A stretch of DNA of 64,000 nt from Cellulomonas sp. Root485 (lineage in GTDB: Bacteria > Actinomycetota > Actinomycetes > Actinomycetales > Cellulomonadaceae). Under the pieces are notes generated by a model that was given only the letters and a program-made list of their open reading frames with translations, was not told where the DNA came from and ran no database searches. The stretch is taken from the NCBI RefSeq assembly GCF_001426705.1, contig NZ_LMFC01000002.1, positions 290,559-354,558 on the forward strand, in the 5' to 3' direction. A program made the position numbers and the translations under genes. Positions within the stretch are counted from its first letter, which is position 1, and the number at the start of each line of letters is the position of its first letter. This document shows, in pieces, positions 34,525 to 44,405 of the stretch.

Positions 34525-36362
34525 GACGGCGCGCCCTCGGGTTCGTACGCGAGCAGCCGCTCGAGGAGCCGCAGCGAGCTCTCCTTGTCGAGCGTCTCGC
34601 CCGTCCACGTCTCCTTGAGGGACACCGTGCGGCCGTCGTGCAGGGTCAGGTCGGCCTGCAGCGGTGTCCGCTTCGCGATGCGCGCGGTGGCGATCTGCTC
34701 GTACGCGAGGAACCGGTGGTAGGACGCGAGCTGCACGACGGACCCCGACTGCAGCAGCGAGATCATCCGGTTCTTGCCGTACTCGTCCTTCTTCGGTGTC
34801 GGCACGAGGATCATGCCGATGTCGAGGACGAGCACGTCGTGCTTGGTGCCGTCGACCTTCACGCTGGCCAGCCCGCCGAGCACCTCCCCGCCGTGCGCCG
34901 AGGCGACCTCGGCGACCTGACCGGTGGACGTGACGTCGACACCGATCTCGGCGAGCCGCGCCCGAGCGGCCCCCACCGTCTCCGGCAGCAGCGCGGCGCT
35001 CGCGACGGGCGAGAGGTCGAGCACCTGGTCGTCGCGGCCCACCAGCTCGGCCGGGCCGCTCCACGAGTGCCGCCACCGGGCGACCCCGGCCTGCACGGCG
35101 GCCTGCGAGACCAGCAGCTCCAGGAGGTCCGCGAGCTGGTCGTCCTCGGTGCCGAGGTCCTTCTCCAGCGCGGCGCGACGGCCACCCGCGATCACGTCGA
35201 GCACGGTGCCCAGGTTCGCGCGCTGCTGCCCGGCCACCCGGGCGGCGGCGCGGTACACGATGTCGGCGGTCCGCTGGCGGGACAGCACGAGGGAGGTCGC
35301 GGTCAGCTCCTCCCACTCGAGCTGCGTGCGGCCCTCGACCCTGAAGACGCGCGCAGCGAGCTCGGTGGCGTGCGCCTCGAAGCCGGGGATCAGCGCCCAC
35401 GCCGGACGCGCGTCCCGGGCCACCGCCACGTCGGGCATGCGGTCCATCGCCGCCACACGGACCGCGATCGACGGGTGGCTGTCCCACCGCGACTGCTCGG
35501 CCGGGGGCGCGTCGTCGCGCATCTCCGCCAGCTCCGCGGTCCGCGCCGCGACCAGCTGCCCGAAGCCGCCGAAGAAGCCGTGCGACGTCGTTGCGTACCC
35601 GGACTCCCACGCGTCGTTGAGGTAGTTCTGCAGGTAGAACGACCAGGCGGCGTCCGCGACGGGAAGCTCGCGCAGTGCGCTCTGCGCGGTCGCGCGCCCG
35701 GCGATCCGCACGGAGAGCTCGTCCGCCTCCAGCTCCTGGCGACGGCTGACCGCCGCGGAGACGACGAAGAACAGCCGGGCGTACAGGCGCAGGAACCAGC
35801 CGACGACGTTGCCCGACAGCTGCTCGATCGTCGCGACGATCGCCTGCTGGCCGCGGTAGGTCAGCGGGCCGAGGCGGGTGTGGCTGTTGGAGTAGTGACC
35901 GAGCTCGTGCGCGAGCACCGACCGCAGCTGTCCCACGTCGAGCGTCTGCAGCAGCGGGACACCGAGATAGAGGTGCCGGGTGCCGCCGACGAGCCCGAGC
36001 AGTCGCGTGTCCTCGGAGACCGCCGCGTTGACGTCGGGGAGCAGCCGGATGTCGTCGGGCGCGCGGGTGCCGGCTGCGTCGGCGAGCTCGCGGACGGTCT
36101 CCCAGAGTGCGGGTGCGTCGGCGGTCGTGAGCGTCGGACCCACCTCGGGCTCCGGGCGTGCCCGGGCGACCTTCCACAGGGCGACGACCACGCCGACCGC
36201 GATCGCGGCGGTGAAGAAGCCGAGCTTGGCGGCGGCGGCCTCGGCGTCGGACTGGAACGCCCACCAGCTGAGCGCCCCCATCCCGACGATGATCGCCAGC
36301 GCGACGACGTAGAAGCCGGCCAGCAGGACGGCCGAGAGCGCGGCGCGCAGGGTGGTGGTCAC
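34521..36362 (-). CDS. M48-family membrane metalloprotease
   Basis: 613 residues. Two N-terminal membrane helices (residues ~8-33 and 48-62), then the zinc motif AHELGHYSNSH (HExxH at 152-156) with the likely third ligand in RRQELEADELSVRIAG; SHPSIAVRVAAM is the downstream family motif. A long C-terminal extension (~300 residues) is predicted to be cytosolic or periplasmic and is not a known domain. It resembles HtpX/Ste24-type proteases that act in membrane protein quality control. GTG at 36362 has GGAAGGA 5 nt upstream. Convergent with pheA, sharing a 4-bp CTAG stop overlap. Confidence 0.88.
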   Translation of the reverse strand: MTTTLRAALSAVLLAGFYVVALAIIVGMGALSWWAFQSDAEAAAAKLGFFTAAIAVGVVVALWKVARARPEPEVGPTLTTADAPALWETVRELADAAGTRAPDDIRLLPDVNAAVSEDTRLLGLVGGTRHLYLGVPLLQTLDVGQLRSVLAHELGHYSNSHTRLGPLTYRGQQAIVATIEQLSGNVVGWFLRLYARLFFVVSAAVSRRQELEADELSVRIAGRATAQSALRELPVADAAWSFYLQNYLNDAWESGYATTSHGFFGGFGQLVAARTAELAEMRDDAPPAEQSRWDSHPSIAVRVAAMDRMPDVAVARDARPAWALIPGFEAHATELAARVFRVEGRTQLEWEELTATSLVLSRQRTADIVYRAAARVAGQQRANLGTVLDVIAGGRRAALEKDLGTEDDQLADLLELLVSQAAVQAGVARWRHSWSGPAELVGRDDQVLDLSPVASAALLPETVGAARARLAEIGVDVTSTGQVAEVASAHGGEVLGGLASVKVDGTKHDVLVLDIGMILVPTPKKDEYGKNRMISLLQSGSVVQLASYHRFLAYEQIATARIAKRTPLQADLTLHDGRTVSLKETWTGETLDKESSLRLLERLLAYEPEGAPS

Positions 36363-36473
36363 GGGGGTCCTTCCGGTGCGAGCCGCGACGTCACGGCCTC
36401 GTTCGCCGCGGATCGTAGCGGTCCCGACCGGCACCGCGGGCATCGCTGACCGGGTTGCCCTCGAAGGTCCGGG

Positions 36474-37637
36474 TCAGGCCACCGCGACCCGGACGACGAG
36501 CGCCGCGTGGTCCACCCTCGCGGACAGCTCGGTGACGCGCCCGACGATGTCGCCGTCCACCTGGACGTGCTCGCCGCCCTGCACCACGACGCGGACCTCC
36601 TGCGCCCGGGTGTGGTCGATGCGGCCGATCTTCGCGGGCAGGTCGTTGCGCATCCCCGCGCCCTGGAGCATCACCTCGCCGAACAGCTGCGCCCAGCCGG
36701 CGATGCCGCCGCGCGTGTCGATCGCGGCGATGTCCAGCCACCCGTCGTCGAGCACCGCGTCGGGCAGGAGCGTGATGCCGCCCGGGAGCTTGCCGCAGTT
36801 GCCGATGAGCAGGCTGCGCAGCCGGGTCGACGTCATCGGCTGGTCGTCGAGCCGGACGTGCACCCGGGTCCGGCGGCCGTGCAGGTGCCGCATCCCGGAC
36901 ACGAAGTAGGCGATCCAGCCGACCCGCGCCTTGAGCTGCTCGTCGGTGTCGGCGACCATCGCGGCGTCGAAGCCGAGTCCGGCGATGACGAGGAAGATGT
37001 GGTCCCTCGGGAGGTCGGGCAGGGTCGACGACAGGACGTCCGCCGCATCGGTCACCGGGTCGTCGATCTCCGACTGCCACCGGTGCACCCGCAGCCAGCC
37101 GACGTCGATCGTCCGGTCCCGCCCCTCCAGGGCGGTGCGCAGCGACGCCATGGGGTCGCTCAGCGGGAGGTCGAGGTTGCGGGCCAGGAGGTTCCCCGTG
37201 CCGAGCGGGATGAGCCCCATCGGGACGCCGGTGCCGACGAGCCCCTCGGCCACCGCCCGCACCGTCCCGTCCCCGCCGATCGCGACGACGACGTCCGCCC
37301 CCTTCGCGACCGCGTCCCGCGTCTGGCCCACGCCGGGGTCCGCGATGGTCGTCTCGAACCAGAGCGGCTCGGGCAGGCCCTGCTCCGCGCAGGCCGCGTG
37401 CACCGACGCCTTGAGCGCGGGGACGTCCTGCTTGGAGGGGTTGGCGACGAACGCGACGCGCTGACCGGACTCCTCGACGTCCCGGGCGAGCCGCAGCTCC
37501 CGGGCGCCCGGACCGTTGCGGGGCGACTCGATCCGCCGGCGCAGCTCCCGCTGCCGCAGCCACAGGATCGCCACGAGGAGAAGGGACGAGAGAGCCACGA
37601 CGGCCGCGCACACGGCCACCCACGCCTCCCAGGTCAT
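36474..37637 (-). CDS. Diacylglycerol/lipid kinase family protein
   Basis: 387 residues. One N-terminal membrane anchor (WVAVCAAVVALSSLLLVAIL) and then a DAGK catalytic domain: VAFVANPSKQD, AIGGDGTVRAVAEGL (nucleotide loop), GLIPLGTGNLLARNL, LLIGNCGKLPGGI and the C-terminal VQVDGDIVG. It phosphorylates a membrane lipid such as diacylglycerol or a sphingoid/undecaprenol-type substrate using ATP. ATG at 37637 lies 6 nt after TAGATT on the minus strand. Divergent from serS across an intergenic palindromic element. Confidence 0.9.
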   Translation of the reverse strand: MTWEAWVAVCAAVVALSSLLLVAILWLRQRELRRRIESPRNGPGARELRLARDVEESGQRVAFVANPSKQDVPALKASVHAACAEQGLPEPLWFETTIADPGVGQTRDAVAKGADVVVAIGGDGTVRAVAEGLVGTGVPMGLIPLGTGNLLARNLDLPLSDPMASLRTALEGRDRTIDVGWLRVHRWQSEIDDPVTDAADVLSSTLPDLPRDHIFLVIAGLGFDAAMVADTDEQLKARVGWIAYFVSGMRHLHGRRTRVHVRLDDQPMTSTRLRSLLIGNCGKLPGGITLLPDAVLDDGWLDIAAIDTRGGIAGWAQLFGEVMLQGAGMRNDLPAKIGRIDHTRAQEVRVVVQGGEHVQVDGDIVGRVTELSARVDHAALVVRVAVA

Positions 37638-37701
37638 GGGGCGAATCTACGGCCCGCGCCACGCGCCGCGGTGCGGCGCATGCCGACGGGTGCCGAGATC
37701 G

Positions 37702-37770
37702 CCGAGCTCGGCAGCTCGCGCCGAGCTCGGCTGGTCAAGCCACCGAGCTCGGCGGGAGCCACCGAGCTGG
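37702..37770. repeat. GAGCTCGG-type intergenic palindromic element, copy 2
   Basis: Three exact GAGCTCGG blocks (37704, 37723, 37744) and one variant (GAGCTGGG at 37764) are spaced 19-21 bp. GCCGAGCTCGGCTGG and CCACCGAGCTCGGC pair apart from a one-base bulge. The order CGCGCCGAGCTCGG then CCACCGAGCTCG matches the copy at 20.1 kb. It lies in the divergent gap between the lipid kinase gene and serS. Confidence 0.75.
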
Positions 37771-37822
37771 GTGCCGACCGCTGCCGTCAGGAGCCGCGCG
37801 AGAGGGTCGGTAGGGTTCTCGG

Positions 37823-39088
37823 GTGATCGATCTGCGGCTCCTGCGGGAGGATCCTGACCTTGTCCGCGCCAGCCAGGTGACGCGGGGCGACGACCCCCAC
37901 CTGGTCGACCAGGTGCTCGACGCCGACGCGCGCCGACGCTCTGCGCTGACCCAGTTCGAGACGCTGCGGGCCGAGCAGAAGTCCCTGGGCAAGCTGGTGG
38001 CCCAGGCCCAGGGCGACGAGAAGCACGCGCTGCTGACCCGTGCCAGGCACCTCGCCGAGCAGGTCAAGGGGCTGCAGGGCGACGCCGAGGCGGCCGAGAC
38101 GGTCGCCACGGAGCTGAGCCGCAGGATCTCCAACATCGTCGAGGAGGGCGTGCCCGTCGGCGGTGAGGACGACTACGTCGTGCTCAAGCACGTGGGCGAG
38201 CGGCCCGCGTTCGACTTCCCGGTGCGCGACCACCTCGAGCTGGGCGAGGGCCTCGCGGCCATCGACACCGAGCGCGGCGCCAAGGTGTCCGGCGCCCGGT
38301 TCTACTACCTGACGGGGATCGGCGCGCGCCTCGAGCTGGCGCTGCTGAACGCGGCCGTCGACAAGGCGATGAGCGCCGGGTTCACGCCCGTCATCACGCC
38401 GACGCTGGTCAAGCCCGAGATCATGGCGGGCACGGGCTTCCTCGGCGCGCACGCCGACGAGATCTACCACCTGCCCGCCGACGATCTGTACCTGGTCGGC
38501 ACCAGCGAGGTCGCGCTCGCCGGCTACCACTCGGGCGAGATCCTCGACCTGTCGGGCGGGCCCAAGCGGTACGCCGGCTGGTCGGCCTGCTACCGGCGCG
38601 AGGCCGGCTCCTACGGCAAGGACACCCGCGGGATCATCCGCGTCCACCAGTTCCACAAGGTCGAGGCGTTCAGCTGGACGACCGTCGAGGACGCCGCCGA
38701 CGAGCACCGCCGCATCCTCGGGTGGGAGGAGGAGATGCTGGCGCTCGCCGAGCTGCCGTACCGAGTCATCGACACCGCCGCCGGGGACCTGGGCTCCAGC
38801 GCGGCCCGCAAGTTCGACTGCGAGGCGTGGCTGCCCAGCCAGGAGCGGTACCTCGAGCTGACGTCGACGTCGAACTGCACCACGTTCCAGGCGCGCCGGC
38901 TCGGCGTCCGCGAGCGCACGGCGGACGGCTCGACGCGCGCGGTCGCGACGCTGAACGGCACGCTGGCGACGACGCGGTGGATCGTCGCGCTCCTGGAGAA
39001 CCACCAGCAGGCAGACGGGTCGGTGCGCGTCCCCGCGGGGCTGCGCCCGTACCTGGGCGGCCTCGAGGTGCTGGAGCCGGTGCGATGA
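37823..39088 (+). CDS. serS: Seryl-tRNA synthetase
   Basis: 421 residues. N-terminal tRNA-binding coiled coil ([16 protein letters not shown] through ~105), then the class II core: motif 2 [20 protein letters not shown], serine/ATP contacts in HQFHKVE and [17 protein letters not shown], and motif 3 near [17 protein letters not shown]. Charges tRNA-Ser (and tRNA-Sec where present) with serine. GTG at 37823 is 6 nt behind TAGGGT (37811-37816) with no Shine-Dalgarno. The HAD gene follows with an ATGA overlap. Confidence 0.97.
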   Translation: MIDLRLLREDPDLVRASQVTRGDDPHLVDQVLDADARRRSALTQFETLRAEQKSLGKLVAQAQGDEKHALLTRARHLAEQVKGLQGDAEAAETVATELSRRISNIVEEGVPVGGEDDYVVLKHVGERPAFDFPVRDHLELGEGLAAIDTERGAKVSGARFYYLTGIGARLELALLNAAVDKAMSAGFTPVITPTLVKPEIMAGTGFLGAHADEIYHLPADDLYLVGTSEVALAGYHSGEILDLSGGPKRYAGWSACYRREAGSYGKDTRGIIRVHQFHKVEAFSWTTVEDAADEHRRILGWEEEMLALAELPYRVIDTAAGDLGSSAARKFDCEAWLPSQERYLELTSTSNCTTFQARRLGVRERTADGSTRAVATLNGTLATTRWIVALLENHQQADGSVRVPAGLRPYLGGLEVLEPVR

Positions 39089-39882
39089 CCCGGTGCCGCC
39101 TCGTCGCCCTGGACGTCGACGGGACGCTCATGTCCTACGACGGCGTCATCTCCGACGAGGTGCGCGCGGCGGTCCGTGCCGTGCGGGACGCCGGTCTGCA
39201 CGTGGTGCTGGCGACGGGCCGCGGGGTGCACTCGGCAGCGCCGGTGGCGATGGAGCTCGGCCTGACGGAGGGCTGGGTCGTCTGCTCGAACGGTGCCGTG
39301 ACCGCGCGCCTCGACCCGGGCGTCGAGAACGGCTACGAGATCGTCCGGGTGGTCACGTTCGATCCCGGCCCCGCGCTGCGCACGATCGCGATGGAGCTGC
39401 CCGACGCCCTGTACGCGGTCGAGGACCTCGGGCTGGGCTTCCGCGTGTCCGCCGACTTCCCCGACGGCGAGCTGTCCGGGGACCTCGAGGTCGTGTCCTG
39501 GGAGGAGCTGACGTCGACGCCGGCCACGCGGGTCGTCATCCGCAGCCCCGACAGCACCCCCGAGCTCTTCCACGAGCTCGTGGAACGCGTCGGGCTGCAC
39601 GAGGTCGAGTACGCCGTCGGCTGGTCCGCGTGGCTCGACCTGACGCCCGGTGGGGTGTCGAAGGCCAGCGCGCTGGAGGAGGTCCGGCAGCACCTCGGCG
39701 TGCAGCCGCACGCGACCGTGGCGATCGGTGACGGCGGCAACGACGTGCAGATGCTGCGCTGGGCGGCCCGTGGTGTCGCGATGGGCCACGCGTCCGAGGC
39801 GGTCCGCGCGGCGGCCGACGAGGTCACGGGGACGATCGGGGACGACGGCGCACTCGCGGTCCTGCACAGCCTGCTGGTCTGA
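39085..39882 (+). CDS. HAD-superfamily hydrolase (Cof type)
   Basis: 265 residues. Nucleophile motif [16 protein letters not shown], motif [12 protein letters not shown], a C2-type cap, Lys in [12 protein letters not shown] and motif [18 protein letters not shown]. Cytoplasmic phosphatase of the Cof subfamily acting on sugar phosphates or similar small substrates. ATG overlaps the serS stop (ATGA); a HAD gene next to serS is a known actinobacterial arrangement (for example in mycobacteria). Confidence 0.93.
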   Translation: MTRCRLVALDVDGTLMSYDGVISDEVRAAVRAVRDAGLHVVLATGRGVHSAAPVAMELGLTEGWVVCSNGAVTARLDPGVENGYEIVRVVTFDPGPALRTIAMELPDALYAVEDLGLGFRVSADFPDGELSGDLEVVSWEELTSTPATRVVIRSPDSTPELFHELVERVGLHEVEYAVGWSAWLDLTPGGVSKASALEEVRQHLGVQPHATVAIGDGGNDVQMLRWAARGVAMGHASEAVRAAADEVTGTIGDDGALAVLHSLLV

Positions 39883-40019
39883 CGCGCCCGCCGACGATCT
39901 CGACCGTTCTGACGGCCCTTCCGCACGAAATCCGTGGTGCGAGGGCGCTGTGGCTCGCCTGTGACTCAATCGTGACCGGATTGCCCGGTCTTTACGGTTG
40001 CGTCCGTGTTGCGTAACGG

Positions 40020-40036
40020 CTTGCATCGCTTGCAAG
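40020..40036. promoter_or_regulatory. CTTGCA/TGCAAG operator upstream of the sugar ABC operon
   Basis: CTTGCATCGCTTGCAAG is an inverted repeat with perfect 6-bp arms (CTTGCA and TGCAAG) and a 5-bp centre, 54 bp before the binding-protein gene. LacI-type regulators of maltose/alpha-glucoside genes in streptomycetes use CTTGCA-based sites, so a LacI/MalR-like repressor encoded elsewhere is likely. The promoter itself is not clear. Confidence 0.6.
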
Positions 40037-40090
40037 GGTGCCGTGCACAGCCGCCGGCACCTATCCGGAGCATGACGACGTGGAGGTCTC

Positions 40091-41467
40091 ATGAACGGCA
40101 CACGCAGGCGCCGCAGCCATCTGGCAGCGGCCGCGGCGGTCGGAAGCCTGGCCCTGGTGCTCACCGCCTGTTCGGGCGGGGACGACGAGGGAGGGGGCGG
40201 CGACGCCACCTCGGACGTCGACTGCACCGCGTTCGAGCAGTACGGCGACCTCGAGGGGAAGTCGATCAGCGTCTACACGTCGATCGTCGACCCCGAGTCG
40301 GTCCAGCAGACGGACTCGTACAAGCCCTTCGAGGAGTGCACGGGCGCGACCATCGAGTACGAGGGCTCGCGGGAGTTCGAGGCACAGCTGCCCGTCCGCC
40401 TGCAGGCCGGCAACCCGCCCGACATCGCGTACATCCCGCAGCCCGGCTTCCTGGCCTCGATCGTCGCCGACTACCCGGAGGTCGTCGTGGCGGCTCCGCA
40501 GCCGGTCATCGACAACGCCAACGAGTACTACACCGAGGGCTGGGTCAACTACGGGACGGTCGACGGAACGCTCTACGCGACGCCGCTGGGCGCCAACGTG
40601 AAGTCGTTCGTCTGGTACTCCCCGGGTGCGTTCGAGGAGAACGGCTACGAGATCCCCACGACGTGGGACGACCTCATGGCCCTCACCGACCAGATCGTCG
40701 CCGACCACCCCGACGCCAAGCCGTGGTGCGCGGGCATCGAGTCCGGTGACGCCACCGGCTGGCCGGCCACCGACTTCCTGGAGGACGTGCTGCTCCGCAC
40801 GGCCGGTCCGGACGTCTACGACCAGTGGGTCACGCACGAGATCCCGTTCAACGACCCCCAGGTGCTCGATGCCCTGCAGACGGTGGGCGGCATCCTCAAG
40901 AACGACGAGTACGTGAACGGCGGCCTGGGCGACGTCCAGTCCATCGCCACGGCGCCCTGGAACGAGGCCGGCAACGGCATCCCCGACGGCACCTGCTTCC
41001 TGCACCGCGCGGCGAACTTCTACCAGGCCAACTGGGACCCGAGCCTGAAGGTCGCGGAGGACGGCGACGTCTACGCGTTCTACCTGCCCGGCACGAGCGC
41101 TGACGACAAGCCCCTGCTCGGCGGCGGCGAGTTCGTCACCGCGTTCGCCGACCGCCCCGAGGTCGCCGCGTTCCAGGCGTACCTGTCCAGCCCGGAGTGG
41201 GCCAACGCCAAGGCGGCGGCCACCGGTCAGGGCTGGCTCAGCGCCAACAGCGGCCTCGACCCGGAGCTGCTGCAGTCGCCGATCGACAAGCTCTCGTTCG
41301 ACCTGCTCACGGACGACAGCTACACCTTCCGGTTCGACGGCTCCGACCAGATGCCCGGTGCCGTCGGCGCCGACGCGTTCTGGAAGCAGATGACCGCATG
41401 GATCGGTGAGGACCAGTCCGACGAGGCGACCCTCGACAACATCGAGAAGGCCTGGCCGGCCTCCTGA
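40091..41467 (+). CDS. Sugar ABC transporter, substrate-binding lipoprotein (alpha-glucoside type)
   Basis: 458 residues. Signal peptide with four Arg and lipobox VLTAC (Cys27), then a Gly/Asp-rich linker and a large class I-type CUT1 binding domain (ISVYTSIVDPE; LQAGNPPDIAYIPQPG; NGTLYA-like DGTLYATPLGANV). The AglE-like sequence style suggests alpha-glucosides such as maltose or trehalose. A CTTGCA operator lies upstream and a strong hairpin downstream, the latter typical for raising binding-protein mRNA above that of the permeases. Confidence 0.9.
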   Translation: MNGTRRRRSHLAAAAAVGSLALVLTACSGGDDEGGGGDATSDVDCTAFEQYGDLEGKSISVYTSIVDPESVQQTDSYKPFEECTGATIEYEGSREFEAQLPVRLQAGNPPDIAYIPQPGFLASIVADYPEVVVAAPQPVIDNANEYYTEGWVNYGTVDGTLYATPLGANVKSFVWYSPGAFEENGYEIPTTWDDLMALTDQIVADHPDAKPWCAGIESGDATGWPATDFLEDVLLRTAGPDVYDQWVTHEIPFNDPQVLDALQTVGGILKNDEYVNGGLGDVQSIATAPWNEAGNGIPDGTCFLHRAANFYQANWDPSLKVAEDGDVYAFYLPGTSADDKPLLGGGEFVTAFADRPEVAAFQAYLSSPEWANAKAAATGQGWLSANSGLDPELLQSPIDKLSFDLLTDDSYTFRFDGSDQMPGAVGADAFWKQMTAWIGEDQSDEATLDNIEKAWPAS

Positions 41468-41482
41468 CCGGCGATGAGGACC

Positions 41483-41517
41483 GGGGTGGGAGCCGTCGGC
41501 ACGGCGGCTCCCACCCC
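41483..41517 (+). terminator. Intercistronic hairpin after the binding-protein gene
   Basis: A 13-bp perfect stem (GGGGTGGGAGCCG / CGGCTCCCACCCC) with a 9-nt loop sits 15 bp after the stop. Placed inside the operon, it probably works as a partial terminator or an mRNA 3'-end stabiliser rather than a full stop. Confidence 0.75.
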
Positions 41518-41574
41518 GCGTTCTGGGCGTATCGTCCGAGCACGCCACCTCGATGACGAGGGAAAGGGTGAGGA

Positions 41575-42564
41575 ATGGACTGGTTCATCCACGCGGAGAC
41601 CGTGGGCCACAAGTTCGCGTTGATGGTGATCGCGATCCTGCTGTTCGTCGGCATCATGGGGGCGATCCTCTTCGGGATCGACAAGCTCAAGAGGGTGCCC
41701 ATCTGGGTGGTCGTCGCGGGGTTCCTGGGTCCCACGCTGATCTTCGTCGTCTTCGGCCTCGTGTACCCGGGGCTCAACACCATCAAGGCATCGCTCTTCG
41801 ACGCCAAGGGGAAGAACTTCGTCGGTCTCGAGAACTACGTGACCGCGTTCACGGAGGACCAGTTCCAGACGGTGCTGCGCAACACCTTGCTCTGGGTGGT
41901 CCTCGTGCCTCTGCTCGCCACCGCCATCGGCCTCGTCTACGCGGTGCTGGTCGACCGCACGCGGTACGAGCCGCTGGCCAAGACGCTGATCTTCCTGCCG
42001 ATGTCGATCTCGCTCGTGGGCGCCAGCATCATCTGGAAGTTCGTCTACGAGTACCGGCCGAACCAGGGCAGCATCCAGCAGATCGGCCTCGCCAACCAGA
42101 TCCTCGTCTGGTTGGGCCTGGAGCCGTACCAGTTCCTGCTCAACCAACCCTGGAACACCCTGTTCCTCATCGCGGTGATGATCTGGATCCAGGCGGGCTT
42201 CGCGATGACGGTGCTGTCGGCCGCCATCAAGGCCATCCCCGACGACATCACCGAGGCGGCCCGGCTCGACGGCCTGCACGGCGTGGGCATGTTCCGGTTC
42301 ATCACCGTGCCGAGCATCCGTCCCGCGCTCGTCGTCGTCCTGACGACGATCGCGATGGGCACGCTGAAGGTCTTCGACATCGTGCGCACGATGACCGGCG
42401 GCAACTTCAACACGTCGGTCGTGGCCTACGAGTTCTACACGCAGAGCTTCCGTGCCCAGAACGCCGGGCTCGGTGCCGCGCTCGCGGTGATCCTGTTCAT
42501 CCTGGTGATCCCGATCATCGTCTACAACGTCCGGCAGCTCCGCCTCTCGGAGGAGATCCGATGA
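41575..42564 (+). CDS. Sugar ABC transporter permease (AglF/MalF type)
   Basis: 329 residues, about eight membrane helices including an extra N-terminal pair. The EAA motif is EAARLDGLHGVGMFRFITVP, the loop that contacts the ATPase. Pairs with the next gene product to form the CUT1 channel. ATG at 41575 with GGGTGAGG a few bases upstream. The next permease overlaps it by ATGA (42561-42564). Confidence 0.93.
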   Translation: MDWFIHAETVGHKFALMVIAILLFVGIMGAILFGIDKLKRVPIWVVVAGFLGPTLIFVVFGLVYPGLNTIKASLFDAKGKNFVGLENYVTAFTEDQFQTVLRNTLLWVVLVPLLATAIGLVYAVLVDRTRYEPLAKTLIFLPMSISLVGASIIWKFVYEYRPNQGSIQQIGLANQILVWLGLEPYQFLLNQPWNTLFLIAVMIWIQAGFAMTVLSAAIKAIPDDITEAARLDGLHGVGMFRFITVPSIRPALVVVLTTIAMGTLKVFDIVRTMTGGNFNTSVVAYEFYTQSFRAQNAGLGAALAVILFILVIPIIVYNVRQLRLSEEIR

Positions 42565-43520
42565 GCTACGCCTCTGCACCCCTGCCTCCCGCAACGCTCG
42601 TCGAGCCGGAGGAGGTCGACACCACCCGCACCCGCAAGTCGTCGCGCCTCTCCCGGGCCGAGGCGCGTGCCGCGGCCGCCAAGGGCAAGCTCAGCTCGCC
42701 GTGGACCTCGCTGATCGCGATCCTCATCGCGATCGTGTGGACCGTCCCGACGTTCGGCCTGCTCATCACGTCGTTCCGGCCGAAGTCGGAGATCCGCACG
42801 TCCGGCTGGTGGACCCTGCCGTGGAACTTCGAGCTCACGCTGGAGAACTACCAGGAGGCGCTGTTCGGCTCGTCGACCAGCCTGGCCACCTACTTCGTGA
42901 ACTCGATCGTCATCACCCTGCCGGCAGTGATCATCCCGATCTCGCTCGCGCTGCTGGCGGCCTACGCCTTCGCGTGGATGGACTTCAAGGGCCGCAACAT
43001 CCTGTTCGTCGCGGTCTTCGCGCTCCAGGTGGTGCCCATCCAGGTCACCCTGATCCCGCTGCTCTCGCAGTACGTGGACTGGGGGATCGCGGGGTCGTTC
43101 TGGGTGATCTGGTTGTCGCACTCGATCTTCGCCCTGCCGCTGGCCATCTACATCCTGCACAACTTCATGAAGGACATCCCGCCGTCGCTGGTCGAGGCCG
43201 CGCGGATGGACGGCGCCGGCCACGTGAAGGTCTTCTTCCAGGTGCTCATGCCCCTGCTCACGCCCGCGATCGCGTCCTTCGCGATCTTCCAGTTCCTGTG
43301 GGTGTGGAACGACCTGCTCGTTGCGCTGACGTTCGCCGGCGGGACCACGGACGTGGCACCGCTCACCGTGCGGCTCGCGGAGCTGAGCGGGACGCGTGGG
43401 TCGCAGTGGCAGCTGCTGTCGGCGGGTGCGTTCATCGCCCTCGTCGTGCCGCTCATCGTGTTCCTGTCGCTGCAGCGGTACTTCGTGCGCGGCCTGCTGG
43501 CGGGGTCGGTCAAGGGGTAG
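42561..43520 (+). CDS. Sugar ABC transporter permease (AglG/MalG type)
   Basis: 319 residues. A ~55-residue hydrophilic N-terminal extension (LVEPEEVDTTRTRKSSRLSR) precedes six membrane helices; EAA loop EAARMDGAGHVKVFFQVLMP. Second half of the CUT1 channel. No ATPase gene follows; such operons in actinobacteria use a shared MsiK-type ATPase encoded elsewhere. Start overlaps the previous stop. Confidence 0.93.
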   Translation: MSYASAPLPPATLVEPEEVDTTRTRKSSRLSRAEARAAAAKGKLSSPWTSLIAILIAIVWTVPTFGLLITSFRPKSEIRTSGWWTLPWNFELTLENYQEALFGSSTSLATYFVNSIVITLPAVIIPISLALLAAYAFAWMDFKGRNILFVAVFALQVVPIQVTLIPLLSQYVDWGIAGSFWVIWLSHSIFALPLAIYILHNFMKDIPPSLVEAARMDGAGHVKVFFQVLMPLLTPAIASFAIFQFLWVWNDLLVALTFAGGTTDVAPLTVRLAELSGTRGSQWQLLSAGAFIALVVPLIVFLSLQRYFVRGLLAGSVKG

Positions 43521-43535
43521 CCCTAGCCTGAGGCC

Positions 43536-44399
43536 GTGCCCGCACCCCTGCTCTTCGTCGTCTCCGGACTGACGCAGTACCTGGGTGCGGCGCTCGCGGT
43601 CGGCATCTTCGGGACGATCGCCGCGGCCTCGGTCGCGTGGCTGCGCATCGCGGTCGCGGCGGTCGTGCTCGTCGTGTGGCAGCGCCCGTGGCGGTCACGG
43701 TGGCACCTGCCGGACCTGCGCACCGCCGTCGTGTTCGGGGCGGTGCTGGCCCTGATGAACGTGGCGTTCTACATCGCCATCGACTACCTGCCGCTCGGCA
43801 CCGCCGTCGCGATCGAGTTCCTCGGGCCCGTCGCCGTCGCCGCCGTGACCGGGCGCGGCTGGCGCGACCGGGTGGGCATCGCGGTCGCCGCCGTCGGCGT
43901 GGTGCTGCTGGCCGGGGTGTCCCTGGACACGGGGCCGGACGCGGTGATCGGCCTGGTGGCCATCCTCGTCTCGGCGGGGTGCTGGGCGGCCTACATCCTG
44001 CTCGGCCGGCGCGTGGCGCGGGCGGCGAACGGCGGGATCACCGGGCTGTCCGTCGCGATGGCGGCGGGTGCGGTGCTGTTCGCGCCGTTCCTGGCCGGTG
44101 GTGCGGCGCCGGTGCTGCACGACGCACGGCTGGCGGCCCTGGTGGTCGCGATCGCCGTGTGCTCGTCGGTGGTCCCCTACGCGCTCGAGCAGGTCGTGCT
44201 GCGGAGGGTGCGGGCCGCCACGTTCGCGGTGCTGCTGGCGATGCTCCCGGCGACCGCCGCGGTGGTCGGCGCCGTGCTGCTCCAGCAGGTGCCGCACGGG
44301 CTCGAGGTGGTCGGGCTGCTGCTCGTCTCCGGCGCCATCGTGCTCACGGGCCTCGACCGGGAGGACCCACCGACGACGGAGGCACCCCCGCCGGCGTGA
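43536..44399 (+). CDS. EamA-family transporter (RhtA-like exporter)
   Basis: 287 residues, ten membrane helices in two EamA repeats. VAFYIAIDYLPLGTAVAIEF and SSVVPYALEQVVLRRV are the hallmarks of the RhtA (homoserine/threonine exporter) branch. Likely exports amino acids or related metabolites. GTG at 43536 lies 6 nt after TAGCCT; it has its own leaderless-type promoter although only 15 bp separate it from the sugar permease gene. Convergent with bpa (6-bp gap). Confidence 0.88.
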   Translation: MPAPLLFVVSGLTQYLGAALAVGIFGTIAAASVAWLRIAVAAVVLVVWQRPWRSRWHLPDLRTAVVFGAVLALMNVAFYIAIDYLPLGTAVAIEFLGPVAVAAVTGRGWRDRVGIAVAAVGVVLLAGVSLDTGPDAVIGLVAILVSAGCWAAYILLGRRVARAANGGITGLSVAMAAGAVLFAPFLAGGAAPVLHDARLAALVVAIAVCSSVVPYALEQVVLRRVRAATFAVLLAMLPATAAVVGAVLLQQVPHGLEVVGLLLVSGAIVLTGLDREDPPTTEAPPPA

Positions 44400-44405
44400 C
44401 GGGCC

